From: Microbacterium sp. VKM Ac-2870 | GTDB lineage: Bacteria; Actinomycetota; Actinomycetes; Actinomycetales; Microbacteriaceae | Reading direction: 5' to 3' | NCBI RefSeq assembly: GCF_015350795.1 | Contig: NZ_JADKSH010000004.1 | Location: forward strand, 186,001-250,000 | DNA length: 64,000 bases | Shown: in pieces, positions 53,640-61,650 of the stretch | Numbering within the stretch: the first letter of the stretch is position 1 | Layout: every line of letters starts with the position of its first letter | Program-made: the position numbers and the translations under genes | The notes under the pieces: generated by a model | Seen by the model: only the letters and a program-made list of their open reading frames with translations | Database searches by the model: none | What the model was told of the DNA's origin: nothing

Positions 53640-54345
53640 GACTGTGCTGAAGGTAGAGAAGCTCGGCGTGCGGTTCGGCAGCGTCGTCGCCCTCGACGAT
53701 GTCGACCTGGTGGTGCGCGATAACGAGGTCATCGGGCTGATCGGCCCCAACGGGGCGGGCAAGTCGACAATGATCGACGCGCTCTCGGGGTTCCTGCCGA
53801 GCCACACCGGGAGTATTGCACTCGGTGGCGTTGGTCTGAAGGGCATGCCGCCCACCAGCCGCGCTCGCCGCTGGCTGCGCCGCACCTTCCAGCAGGATCG
53901 GGTTCCGCCCAGCCTGACCGTGGGGGCCTATGTGCGCTTCGTCGCCCGTCGAAGGGTGGCGCCCGCCGAGCTCGCCGAGATCCTCGACTTCTTCGGATGC
54001 CCGCCCGCGGGAACGACGCTTGCCGCGGTCGATGTGGGCACCCGTAGGCTCGTGGAGGTCGCCGCCCAGTTGGCGTCGCGTCCGCGAGTGCTGTTGCTCG
54101 ACGAGCCAGCCGCGGGCCTCTCGCACGAAGAGCACATCGCCCTCGGTGAGCGGATCGCGCGCATCCCCGAGCGCTTCGGTTCGGCGGTCGTGCTGATCGA
54201 GCACGACCTCGACCTCGTGCGCCGCGTGTGCGCGCGCATCGTCGTGCTCGACTTCGGTCGCATCCTCGCCGATGGCCCACGCGACACAGTACTGGCCGAT
54301 CCGGCGGTTCTCGCCGCATACATGGGAGAGACGGAATTGTCGTGA
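53479..54345 (+). CDS. ABC transporter ATP-binding protein, LivG-like
   Basis: About 288 residues if started at GTG 53479, but the ATPase proper begins near 53647 (LKVEKLGVRFGSVVALDDVDL). Walker A GPNGAGKST; Q-loop region FQQDRVPPSLTV; Walker B VLLLDEPAAGLS; switch His in LIEHDLDLV. The classical LSGGQ signature is replaced by VDVGTRRLVEVA. The first ~55 residues resemble a permease tail (see LivM), suggesting an ancestral LivM-LivG fusion or readthrough. Confidence 0.75.
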   Translation: MAPILGIQALTSRTNLGETVRGLLRRGRRPRAAVAAEIGALPELAPTSEVALGETVLKVEKLGVRFGSVVALDDVDLVVRDNEVIGLIGPNGAGKSTMIDALSGFLPSHTGSIALGGVGLKGMPPTSRARRWLRRTFQQDRVPPSLTVGAYVRFVARRRVAPAELAEILDFFGCPPAGTTLAAVDVGTRRLVEVAAQLASRPRVLLLDEPAAGLSHEEHIALGERIARIPERFGSAVVLIEHDLDLVRRVCARIVVLDFGRILADGPRDTVLADPAVLAAYMGETELS

Positions 54346-55034
54346 CGATTCTGAAGCTGACGGGCGTCACTGTTTCGCGAGGGGCCGGGCCGGTCATCCG
54401 GGGCGTCGACCTCGAGCTGACGTCGGGCGAGATCGTGGCGGTCGTGGGGCCCAACGGCGCAGGCAAGACGAGCCTGCTCGAGGCCATCTCGGGTGTGATC
54501 TCGCCGTCGGCGGGAGACATCACTCTCGATGGCGGGTCGATTCTGAAGATGTCGCGGGTGGCGCGATCCCGGCGGGGTCTCATCCACGTGGAGCAGGGGA
54601 GGGCCGTATTCCCCTCGCTCACGGTCGCCGAGAACATCCGGCTGACGGCTCGTACAGCGACGGCCACGGCCGAGGCCATGGACCTCTTCCCCGAGCTCGC
54701 CAAGCGGGCGGAGAGCCCGGCGGCACTGCTGTCGGGCGGCGAGCAGCAGATGGTCGTGCTCGCGCGATCGTTCGCCGCGAAGCCGCGAGTGCTGCTCATC
54801 GACGAGATGTCGCTCGGTCTCGCCCCCGTCGTGTTCACGCGGCTACTGCCCGTGGTCACGGCCTTTGCCCGGTCGGGTGTTGCCGTGCTCCTCGTCGAGC
54901 AGTTCACCCATCTCGCTCTCGGGGTCGCCGATCGCGCGCTCGTGGTGTCTAGCGGGGCGGTGACCTGGGCCGGCGAAGCATCGGTCCTGCGGGACTCGCC
55001 CGAGACGCTTCACGCGGCGTACTTGGGCTCCTGA
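54342..55034 (+). CDS. ABC transporter ATP-binding protein, LivF-like
   Basis: About 230 residues from GTG 54342, overlapping the LivG stop. Walker A GPNGAGKTS, signature LLSGGEQQM, Walker B VLLIDEMSLGLAP, and a degenerate switch region (LLVEQFTHLAL) as in LivF. Last gene of the importer operon. Confidence 0.88.
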   Translation: MTILKLTGVTVSRGAGPVIRGVDLELTSGEIVAVVGPNGAGKTSLLEAISGVISPSAGDITLDGGSILKMSRVARSRRGLIHVEQGRAVFPSLTVAENIRLTARTATATAEAMDLFPELAKRAESPAALLSGGEQQMVVLARSFAAKPRVLLIDEMSLGLAPVVFTRLLPVVTAFARSGVAVLLVEQFTHLALGVADRALVVSSGAVTWAGEASVLRDSPETLHAAYLGS

Positions 55035-55051
55035 CCGCCCCCCGGGCGCGA

Positions 55052-55084
55052 GAGAAGGGCCCGCGCGCCGCGCGAGCCCTTCTC
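55052..55084 (+). terminator. Rho-independent terminator after the Liv operon
   Basis: GAGAAGGGC (55052-55060) pairs perfectly with 55076-55084; the inner part is GC-rich. It lies between the convergent LivF and GMC genes. Confidence 0.8.
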
Positions 55085-55095
55085 TGTGTGTCAGG

Positions 55096-56616
55096 TCAGT
55101 CCGCCAGCAGGAATTGCGCGCCGCGCTCGCCGATCATGACCGTCGGTGCGTTCGTATTCCCCGAGGTGATCGTGGGCATGACTGAGGCATCGATCACGCG
55201 CAGTCCTTGCACGCCGCGCACTCGCAGCCGCGAATCCACGACCGCCTCCGCATCTGAGCCCATCTTGCAGGTGCCGACCTGGTGGTGATAGGTGATCGCT
55301 GTGCGTCGCACGTAGTCGCGCAATGCGTCGTCGTCGTCAACCTCGCTACCGGGGTATAGCTCCCGCGAGCCCCATTCGTCGCCGAGGGGAGCAGCCACCC
55401 CGATCTGCCGGCACTGGCGCACCGACGCGGCAAGAGCGACGAGGTCGCGCTCGTCCGCGAGGGCGGCCAGGTCGATGTCGAGGCCGTCGTGAGGGTCGGC
55501 CCCGGCGAGGCGGAGGGAGCCGCGGCTGTACGGCGTGATGAGCCCCGCCATGAGCGAGAAACCGGAGTCGGGCCCCTGCATCCAGTCTTCGTACATCGGC
55601 ACACTGAAGTTGATCGGCTGGGTGTCCGGCACGTCGAGCTCGGGACGGCTGCGCCAGAACAGATGGGTCTGGGTTACGGAGACACCGGGCTGCGGGGGAT
55701 CGACCTCGCGTGCATCCGTGGCGAAGATCACCGGCGAGAGCAGGTGGTCGTGCAGGTTGCGGCCCACGCCGGGGGAGTCGACGACGACGTCGATCCCAAG
55801 AGCGGTGAGCTCGTCGGCGGGGCCGATACCCGAGCGCAGCAGCACGCGCGGAGAATCGATGGCACCTCCGCTGAGTACGACATCGGTAGCTCGTGCCTGA
55901 AGGATCGCCCCGTTCTGCTCGTACTCGACACCGACCACGGTCGTGCCCTCCAGCAGCAGCCGGTGCACCCACGCGCCGGTCTCGATCGTGAGCCGCGGAT
56001 CGCCCACCATCGGGGCAAGGTACGCCATGTAGGTGTTGAGGCGGGCGTTGTTGCGCATCGTGAGCTGCTGCTGCGAGACGCCGTCGAGGTGATCGCCGTT
56101 GTAGTCGGGGTTGTGCTCGAGCCCGATGGCTACGGCCGAATCGATGATCGACTGCTGGATGGGTGAGAGCGGGTAGTCCGCGACCACGTCGAGGAGTCCG
56201 TCGTCTCCTCGCAGTTCCGAGGCCCCGCCGTCGAAGTTCTCGATGGCCTTGAATGTGGGGAGCACGTCGTCCCACGACCATCCTTCGTTGCCAAGGGCGG
56301 CCCAGCCGTCGTAGTCGGAGGGGGCGCAGCGCACCCAGATCATCGCGTTCAGGGCGTGAGACCCGCCGAGAACCTTGCCTCTCGGCAGATGCAGGCGGCG
56401 GTTCGCGGCGTGCTCCTGGGGGACTGTGTAGTAGTCCCAGTCTTCGGGACCGTGCCAGAGGGATCCCATCCCCACCGGGTCGTGGATGGCGGGATTCACG
56501 TCTTGCCCGCCGGCCTCGAGCACGAGCACGCGCTTGCCCGCCTCTACGAGGCGGCGTGCGACGACCGAGCCGGCCGATCCAGCTCCGACCACGATCGCAT
56601 CAAACTGCTCTGTCAT
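55096..56616 (-). CDS. GMC-family FAD oxidoreductase
   Basis: About 506 residues from ATG 56616 (AAGGAG). FAD motif DAIVVGAGSAGSVVARRL, GMC signature 1 (PRGKVLGGSHALNAMIWVR) and active-site His/Asn region (TYHHQVGTCKMGSDA ... SGNTNAPTVMIGERGA). The family oxidises alcohols such as choline, aryl alcohols and polyethylene glycols. It lies 25 bp after the amidohydrolase in the same operon. The actual alcohol is unknown; an aryl ethanol/glycol by-product would fit. Confidence 0.85.
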   Translation of the reverse strand: MTEQFDAIVVGAGSAGSVVARRLVEAGKRVLVLEAGGQDVNPAIHDPVGMGSLWHGPEDWDYYTVPQEHAANRRLHLPRGKVLGGSHALNAMIWVRCAPSDYDGWAALGNEGWSWDDVLPTFKAIENFDGGASELRGDDGLLDVVADYPLSPIQQSIIDSAVAIGLEHNPDYNGDHLDGVSQQQLTMRNNARLNTYMAYLAPMVGDPRLTIETGAWVHRLLLEGTTVVGVEYEQNGAILQARATDVVLSGGAIDSPRVLLRSGIGPADELTALGIDVVVDSPGVGRNLHDHLLSPVIFATDAREVDPPQPGVSVTQTHLFWRSRPELDVPDTQPINFSVPMYEDWMQGPDSGFSLMAGLITPYSRGSLRLAGADPHDGLDIDLAALADERDLVALAASVRQCRQIGVAAPLGDEWGSRELYPGSEVDDDDALRDYVRRTAITYHHQVGTCKMGSDAEAVVDSRLRVRGVQGLRVIDASVMPTITSGNTNAPTVMIGERGAQFLLAD

Positions 56617-56641
56617 GTGCTTGTCTCCTTCATCGGTTGCT

Positions 56642-58297
56642 TCATCGCTGTTCGTACACTCGTGAGCCCGCGAACCAGGTCTCCTGCACCCGGTTGTCGA
56701 CGATCTCTGAGACCGGGATGCTCGTCAGTTCGCGCCCGAGAACGATGAAGTCTGCCGACTTCCCCGCTTCGAGCGAACCCGTCACGTCGTCGACACCCAT
56801 GGCCTGCGCTGCGGAGATCGTCACCGAGGCGATCGCCTCATCCAGAGTGATCGCCTGTTCGGCCCACAAGGTTCCGGGGTGCTCGCCGTGGGGATCGGCC
56901 CGGGTTACGAGGCCCTGGATCGCCTCGAGGGGGTCGGGGCTCTCGCTCACCGGCCAATCGGAGCCGACCGCCACCACAGCTCCAGCGTCGAGCAGCGACC
57001 TGTTCGGATGCATGTGAGCGGCAACCTCGGCGGGCAGCACCGCGGCGATCGCGTCGGGAATCACTCCCGGAGTCCAGAGGAAGGGCGAGATGTCTGCCGA
57101 GACGTCCAACTCGGCGAACCGGCGGATGTCGGAGCCCGCGACGAACTGGCCGTGGGCGATCTGATAGCGCGGCGCGCTGTGTCCAGCATCCCTCACCGCC
57201 TCGATGGCGTCGAGTGCCGCCCGCACCGCGGCGTCGCCCGTGCAGTGGATCTTCGCCGAGAGCCCTCGCTCGGCCGTGCTCAGCAACCAGCGCAGAAGCT
57301 CGTCCGCAGGCATGGCCAACTGGCCGCGGTGGTGCGCTCCGTGAACGTCGTCGGGAAGGTAGGGCTCAAGGAAGGCCCCTGTGCGGGTCGGGGGAACGCC
57401 GTCGAGGAAAATCTTGACGAAGTCGGGACGGTGGTGCGTGCTGCGGGAGCGTTCTCCCTGCACGATGAGCGCATCGCCCACGGGGTCGGCGCCGAATATC
57501 GCGTCGTTGATGAGCATGCTCGTCACCACCCACGCCTGCAATCGTCCGGCCTGGTCAAGGTCGTGAAGGGAGGCGAGGATCTCGGCGGTGGCCCCAGCAT
57601 CCTGAAAGCCCGTGATGCCATACCCGTGCAGGATTTCGATGGCGCGCGCCGAACTGCGCGCGTGCTGATCGGAGCTCAGCGCGCGGGGCGCCGAGAGGGC
57701 CTCCTCGATCGGCAGGCCAGCAGATTCATAGAGCAAACCCGTGGGCGCACCGGTCTCAGCGTCCCGGACGACGCGACCGCCGGCCGGGTCGGGTGTCGCG
57801 GCGCCGATGCCCGCGAGACGCAGCGCAGTCGTGCTGGCCCAGCGGTTGTGGTGACTGTCGTCGCCGAGAGAGACCGGGCGCCCGCCCGCCGCCTCGTCGA
57901 GGAGCACTGCGGCGTCGGCATGGCTCAGGCGCGTGCCGAGCGTGCTGCTCCAGCTACCGCCGACCACCCACTCGTCCGGCTGCAGGTTCGCTGACCATCC
58001 CCGCACCGCGGCCAATATCTCGTCGAAGGTCGCGTCCACCGGCAGCACGAGCTCGAAAAGGTCGGCTCGCCCCGCAACGGCGTGGTGGTTGTGCACGTCG
58101 ATGAAGCCGGGGAGGACCGCCCGACCGCCCAGGTCGTGCACTGCCAGGTCGGAATGCCGGGCGATCAGATCGTCGTCGCCCACGGCGGCAATGATCCCGC
58201 CGCGGATGACCAGTACCGTGGCGCTCGGACGCAGCGGATCCATGGTGGTGATTCGCGCGTTGCGCACGATGAGCCCTGGTATCGCCTTCGATAGCAT
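56642..58297 (-). CDS. Amidohydrolase family 3 (YtcJ-like)
   Basis: About 551 residues from ATG 58297 (start weakly supported; an in-frame Met at 58387 lies further out). Metal-dependent hydrolase: VLPGFIDVHNHHAV (HxH), KIHCTGDAAVRAALDA, YQIAHGQF and VAVGSDWPVSESPDPLEA (Asp). It is related to N-substituted formamide deformylases and other amide hydrolases. It would release an amine or acid from an amide precursor; the substrate is unknown. Confidence 0.8.
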   Translation of the reverse strand: MLSKAIPGLIVRNARITTMDPLRPSATVLVIRGGIIAAVGDDDLIARHSDLAVHDLGGRAVLPGFIDVHNHHAVAGRADLFELVLPVDATFDEILAAVRGWSANLQPDEWVVGGSWSSTLGTRLSHADAAVLLDEAAGGRPVSLGDDSHHNRWASTTALRLAGIGAATPDPAGGRVVRDAETGAPTGLLYESAGLPIEEALSAPRALSSDQHARSSARAIEILHGYGITGFQDAGATAEILASLHDLDQAGRLQAWVVTSMLINDAIFGADPVGDALIVQGERSRSTHHRPDFVKIFLDGVPPTRTGAFLEPYLPDDVHGAHHRGQLAMPADELLRWLLSTAERGLSAKIHCTGDAAVRAALDAIEAVRDAGHSAPRYQIAHGQFVAGSDIRRFAELDVSADISPFLWTPGVIPDAIAAVLPAEVAAHMHPNRSLLDAGAVVAVGSDWPVSESPDPLEAIQGLVTRADPHGEHPGTLWAEQAITLDEAIASVTISAAQAMGVDDVTGSLEAGKSADFIVLGRELTSIPVSEIVDNRVQETWFAGSRVYEQR

Positions 58298-58421
58298 GCA
58301 CGCCAGTATGTTCGTGGGCCGGTGCGCCCCGCACCCCCGCGAGTCGAGGCGTTCGTTGACAGACAAGCACCGTGCTCCGAGGTGCAATCCGGTCTCGATG
58401 CGGGCGCGGCCGGGACAGTAT

Positions 58422-58895
58422 TCAGGCGGCGGCCATCAGCGCGACTCCCGCCACCATGAAGAGCGCTTCGCCAGCGATCGGAAGCGTGGCGGCCTGCTTC
58501 CGGGTCGGGACGAGCACCGAGAGGTTTGCGAGCGCGCCCATGGTGGCGACTCCCGCGACCACGACGGCTCCATACCCGTGCGAGTGACCTGCAGTCATCA
58601 TGCCGTGGCCCGCTCCAGCGATCATGAGGGCGCCCATGGCGAGCGCGCCCAGGGCGCGGTGCAGCCCGCGGGACCGCTCGCCGCGCGCGCCGGTGACGGC
58701 GATCGGGGCCGCTGCGACGAGCGCGAGGACGCCCACGATCAGGCCTATCGAGCCGCCGGTCAGGCCGACAGCCATGGCGGCGACCATGAGCACCGAGAGT
58801 GCCCACGCTCTGCGGTCTCGCTTGCCCGGGGAGAGCCCGAGGCAGCAACACGACGCCACGGCCGTGACGGCGGCCAGGGCGTGCAGAGCGAGCAC
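58422..58895 (-). CDS. Small Cys/His/Met-bearing membrane protein coupled to the copper amine oxidase
   Basis: About 157 residues from GTG 58895, one base after the amine oxidase TGA (58897-58899), so translation is coupled. About five membrane helices. The first has SCCCLG (three adjacent cysteines), and the loop after the fourth is AGAGHGMMTAGHSHGYG, rich in His and Met. Such groups bind copper in transporters and chaperones. I infer a copper-supply role for the amine oxidase; no family is recognised with certainty. Confidence 0.6.
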   Translation of the reverse strand: MLALHALAAVTAVASCCCLGLSPGKRDRRAWALSVLMVAAMAVGLTGGSIGLIVGVLALVAAAPIAVTGARGERSRGLHRALGALAMGALMIAGAGHGMMTAGHSHGYGAVVVAGVATMGALANLSVLVPTRKQAATLPIAGEALFMVAGVALMAAA

Positions 58896-58896
58896 G

Positions 58897-60870
58897 TCAG
58901 TGCTCGTGGCCTGTGGGCCCGTGGTGGGCGGGCCCGCAGCTGCAGCTTCCGGACTCCATCGCGCACGAGCATCCGGTGCCGTGGGCCGAGACGTTCTCCG
59001 GCACGTCGAGGGTGGGGTTGCGGTCGAAGAAGCCGTGCGGCTTGAGCCGGAACCCCGCGTAGTCGACGGGCATGATCGGCCAGTCTTCCAGGCGCGGGAA
59101 GTGCGTGAGGCCGAAGGTGTGCCAGACCACGATGTCACGGCCGTCGATGTCGCGGTCGGCTGCCGTGTACTGCGGCAGGCCGCTTCCGCCCGGATGCTGG
59201 TTCACCGTGTAGCCCGCGGCCCAGAGCTCGTCGCGCTCGTACTGCGTGACCCAGAGGCCGTGAGCCGCGAATCCGGCGCGCGCCCTCGAGGATGAGTCGT
59301 CGGCGCTCAGCAGGCCCGGCTGACCCTCGGGGTAGAGCACGAAGGCCGTCGGCTCGCCCACGCGGTTGCGGCGCTCGGCGCTGCTGATGCTCCACACCCG
59401 ACCGAGGTGGTTGGCCGCATCCCTGATGCCGTCTGACTCGCGCTGCAGGCGGGTACGGGTGCGGGTGAGGGCGTTGCCCCAGGGGTTCGACTCGCTCGTG
59501 GCGACCCGGGCTACGTCGATCTCGTCGACGGAGTTGTCGACCCCGTCGACGGTCATGTCGAGCCGGGCGCAGAACATGTGCTGATGCACGGGAGCGCCGA
59601 GCCCGGGGGCGAGTCGGGTGGCGTACTCGTAGTCGGAGTCGTCGTGGCCGCTCGTGAAGACGATGCCGGTCGCCTTGGCCTCGAGCTCGATGGTGCCGTC
59701 GAGGTAGAGATACCAGTAGAAGCCGTAGTCGTAGTTGCCGACGGTGACGAAGAACGAGATCACGAGGCGGCGCTGGCGGCGGGTTGTCGAGAGGCCGGAG
59801 AAGTCGTCGCGGTGCTTCCAGAGAATCCCGTAGTCCTCCTCGTGGATGCAGATGGCGTTGGTGATCGTCGAGGGTGCGCCGAGATCATCGACGACTGTGG
59901 CATCGAGGTAGGTGATCTCACCGAGGCAGTCGCAGCCGAGCTCGAGCGAGTTGGCGAGTCTGCCGAACTGGTACTCGCTCACATCGAAGTAGTTCTGCCA
60001 GGCGTGGGTGGGACTCGGGTCGCCGTAGTTGACGACCATCTCCGAGACCGAGGCTCGGTAGACGATCGGTCGCTCCTCCTCGCCGTCCCGGAACGACAGC
60101 TGGTGCAGGGTCAGGCCCTCGCGCCCGTTGAAGCCGATGCGGACCCTCCAGTTCTCCCACTCCAGCACGTCGTCTTCGAGGGTGAAGCTCACTCCCTCGG
60201 GCTGGGTGATCACTATGGGCTTGAGGCTCGTGCGCATCGGGCCGCTGACCGCCGGGTCAAAGTAGTCGCCCGACTCCTGGGGCACGGTCTCGATGGCCGT
60301 CTCGACGACCCGCAGCACCTCGCCGGCATCGATGTCGACGTGCGCGACAACGCCGTCGATGGGATGCGCCCACGCCGAGTCGAGCGGGTAGTTCTGCTGG
60401 AAGGCGAGCACCCGGTACATCCGGCGCCCGACCTCGTCGGCGTAGCCGAAGACGCCAGCCGACAGCGGAACCGTGCGCACGGTATCGAGGTTGGTGACGC
60501 CGCGCTTGGCGATCGCCGCCACCCAGCGCTGATCGCGCTTGACGATGTCGTCGATGTTGACGAAGTCCTCGTCGAGTGTCGGGCCGAAGCCCTCGACCCT
60601 GGGGTCGATCTCGATGACCTGGGTGACTGTGGATTCGGTGAGATCGACGATCACCGTGCGCAGCCGCAGGGTGTCGAGATCGGTGAGGAGCATCGTCACC
60701 TCGCGGTGCGGGGAGGCCGTCGCGTCGAGCACGAGCGACTTCTCCGGCTCGCGGAGCGCGACGTAGGAGAACCTTGTCGAGGTGGACACCTCTCCGGCCT
60801 CGGCGGCGATGAGCCGGGCACGGAGGATCTCGTCAGGGCTGAGGCGGGAGAGCGGGTGCGTTGTCGTCAT
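58897..60870 (-). CDS. Copper-containing (TPQ) primary amine oxidase
   Basis: About 657 residues from ATG 60870 (GAAGGAG). Very close in pattern to Arthrobacter globiformis phenylethylamine oxidase. TPQ precursor Tyr in VGNYDYGFYWYLYLDG, catalytic base Asp in WQNYFDVSEY, copper His pair in APVHQHMFCARLD and third His in VVWHTFGLTHFP. It oxidises arylethylamines to arylacetaldehyde, ammonia and H2O2. Odd feature: the last ~30 residues are Cys/His-rich (GCSCAMESGSCSCG then HH and HEH), suggesting an attached metal-binding tail. No signal peptide. Confidence 0.93.
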   Translation of the reverse strand: MTTTHPLSRLSPDEILRARLIAAEAGEVSTSTRFSYVALREPEKSLVLDATASPHREVTMLLTDLDTLRLRTVIVDLTESTVTQVIEIDPRVEGFGPTLDEDFVNIDDIVKRDQRWVAAIAKRGVTNLDTVRTVPLSAGVFGYADEVGRRMYRVLAFQQNYPLDSAWAHPIDGVVAHVDIDAGEVLRVVETAIETVPQESGDYFDPAVSGPMRTSLKPIVITQPEGVSFTLEDDVLEWENWRVRIGFNGREGLTLHQLSFRDGEEERPIVYRASVSEMVVNYGDPSPTHAWQNYFDVSEYQFGRLANSLELGCDCLGEITYLDATVVDDLGAPSTITNAICIHEEDYGILWKHRDDFSGLSTTRRQRRLVISFFVTVGNYDYGFYWYLYLDGTIELEAKATGIVFTSGHDDSDYEYATRLAPGLGAPVHQHMFCARLDMTVDGVDNSVDEIDVARVATSESNPWGNALTRTRTRLQRESDGIRDAANHLGRVWSISSAERRNRVGEPTAFVLYPEGQPGLLSADDSSSRARAGFAAHGLWVTQYERDELWAAGYTVNQHPGGSGLPQYTAADRDIDGRDIVVWHTFGLTHFPRLEDWPIMPVDYAGFRLKPHGFFDRNPTLDVPENVSAHGTGCSCAMESGSCSCGPAHHGPTGHEH

Positions 60871-60896
60871 GTGTCACTCCTTCGTGCGGTACAGAA

Positions 60897-60916
60897 TATT
60901 GATCGCTTGCTCAATA
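60897..60916. promoter_or_regulatory. TetR operator TATTGA-N8-TCAATA
   Basis: A perfect dyad with 6-bp arms and an 8-bp spacer, in the 65-bp gap between the divergent amine oxidase and TetR genes. The TTGA/TCAA arms resemble BetI-type boxes. Confidence 0.65.
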
Positions 60917-60935
60917 AACAAGACCCCGTCAGAAT

Positions 60936-61544
60936 GTGATGGTGCCCAAGATCGTCGACCATAGCGAGAGGCGTGACCGCATAGTCGATGCCTACCTCTC
61001 CGTCGTCGCTCGTGACGGGGGAGCCGCGGCCACGTCCAGGGCCGTCGCCGCCGAGCTCGGCGTGGCGACCGGCGGTCTCTGGCACTACTTCGACGACTTC
61101 GATGCGGTTCTGCTGGCCGCCTTCAGCCGCATCTTCGAGAACACGACCACGCGCATCCGGGAGCGCACCGCCAACGAGGCGGGCCTGGATGCCGTCGAGG
61201 CGATGCTCCGCGAGATCCTTCCACTGGCACCACTCACCCAGCGCGAAGCCACAGTCGTCGTGACGTTCTGGGGGAGGGCGGCCGGGCTCCCCGCTCTCGG
61301 CGCGATCCAGTCGCGGGTCGAGGAGACCTGGCGCGAGTTGCTCGGCAGATTCATCGACGAGGCGGTGGCCGCCGACGAGCTCGTCGCGCGCGTGCCCAAA
61401 GACGACCTCGTCGACGAGTTGCTCTCGCTGGCCACGGCCCAGCAGGTCGAGTACGTGGTGCGCAGCTCGATCGGCGCCCCCGCGCGGCAGTGGTCGCTGG
61501 TGCAGCACGCGCTGCGGCCGTGGCGGTCGGCGCGCTCCTCCTGA
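60936..61544 (+). CDS. TetR-family regulator (BetI-like)
   Basis: About 202 residues from GTG 60936 or ATG 60939. HTH at ~25-50 (ATSRAVAAELGVATGGLWHYFDDFDAVLLAAF), C-terminal BetI-like ligand domain. Divergent from the amine oxidase and co-directional with the aldehyde dehydrogenase, so it likely controls both through the dyad at 60897-60916. Confidence 0.85.
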   Translation: MMVPKIVDHSERRDRIVDAYLSVVARDGGAAATSRAVAAELGVATGGLWHYFDDFDAVLLAAFSRIFENTTTRIRERTANEAGLDAVEAMLREILPLAPLTQREATVVVTFWGRAAGLPALGAIQSRVEETWRELLGRFIDEAVAADELVARVPKDDLVDELLSLATAQQVEYVVRSSIGAPARQWSLVQHALRPWRSARSS

Positions 61545-61650
61545 CGGGAATCCGTGCACTCTCGGGCACCTGCTGTGCGCGGGCGGTCAACGGCAGTCCC
61601 CGCGAATGCAGGACGCTGGAGGGACAGACCGTTCCCAACGAGGAGAACCC

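Noticed and set aside
59578-60939. 453-codon plus-strand frame opposite the amine oxidase
   Set aside because: Shadow frame; no Shine-Dalgarno site and no domain.
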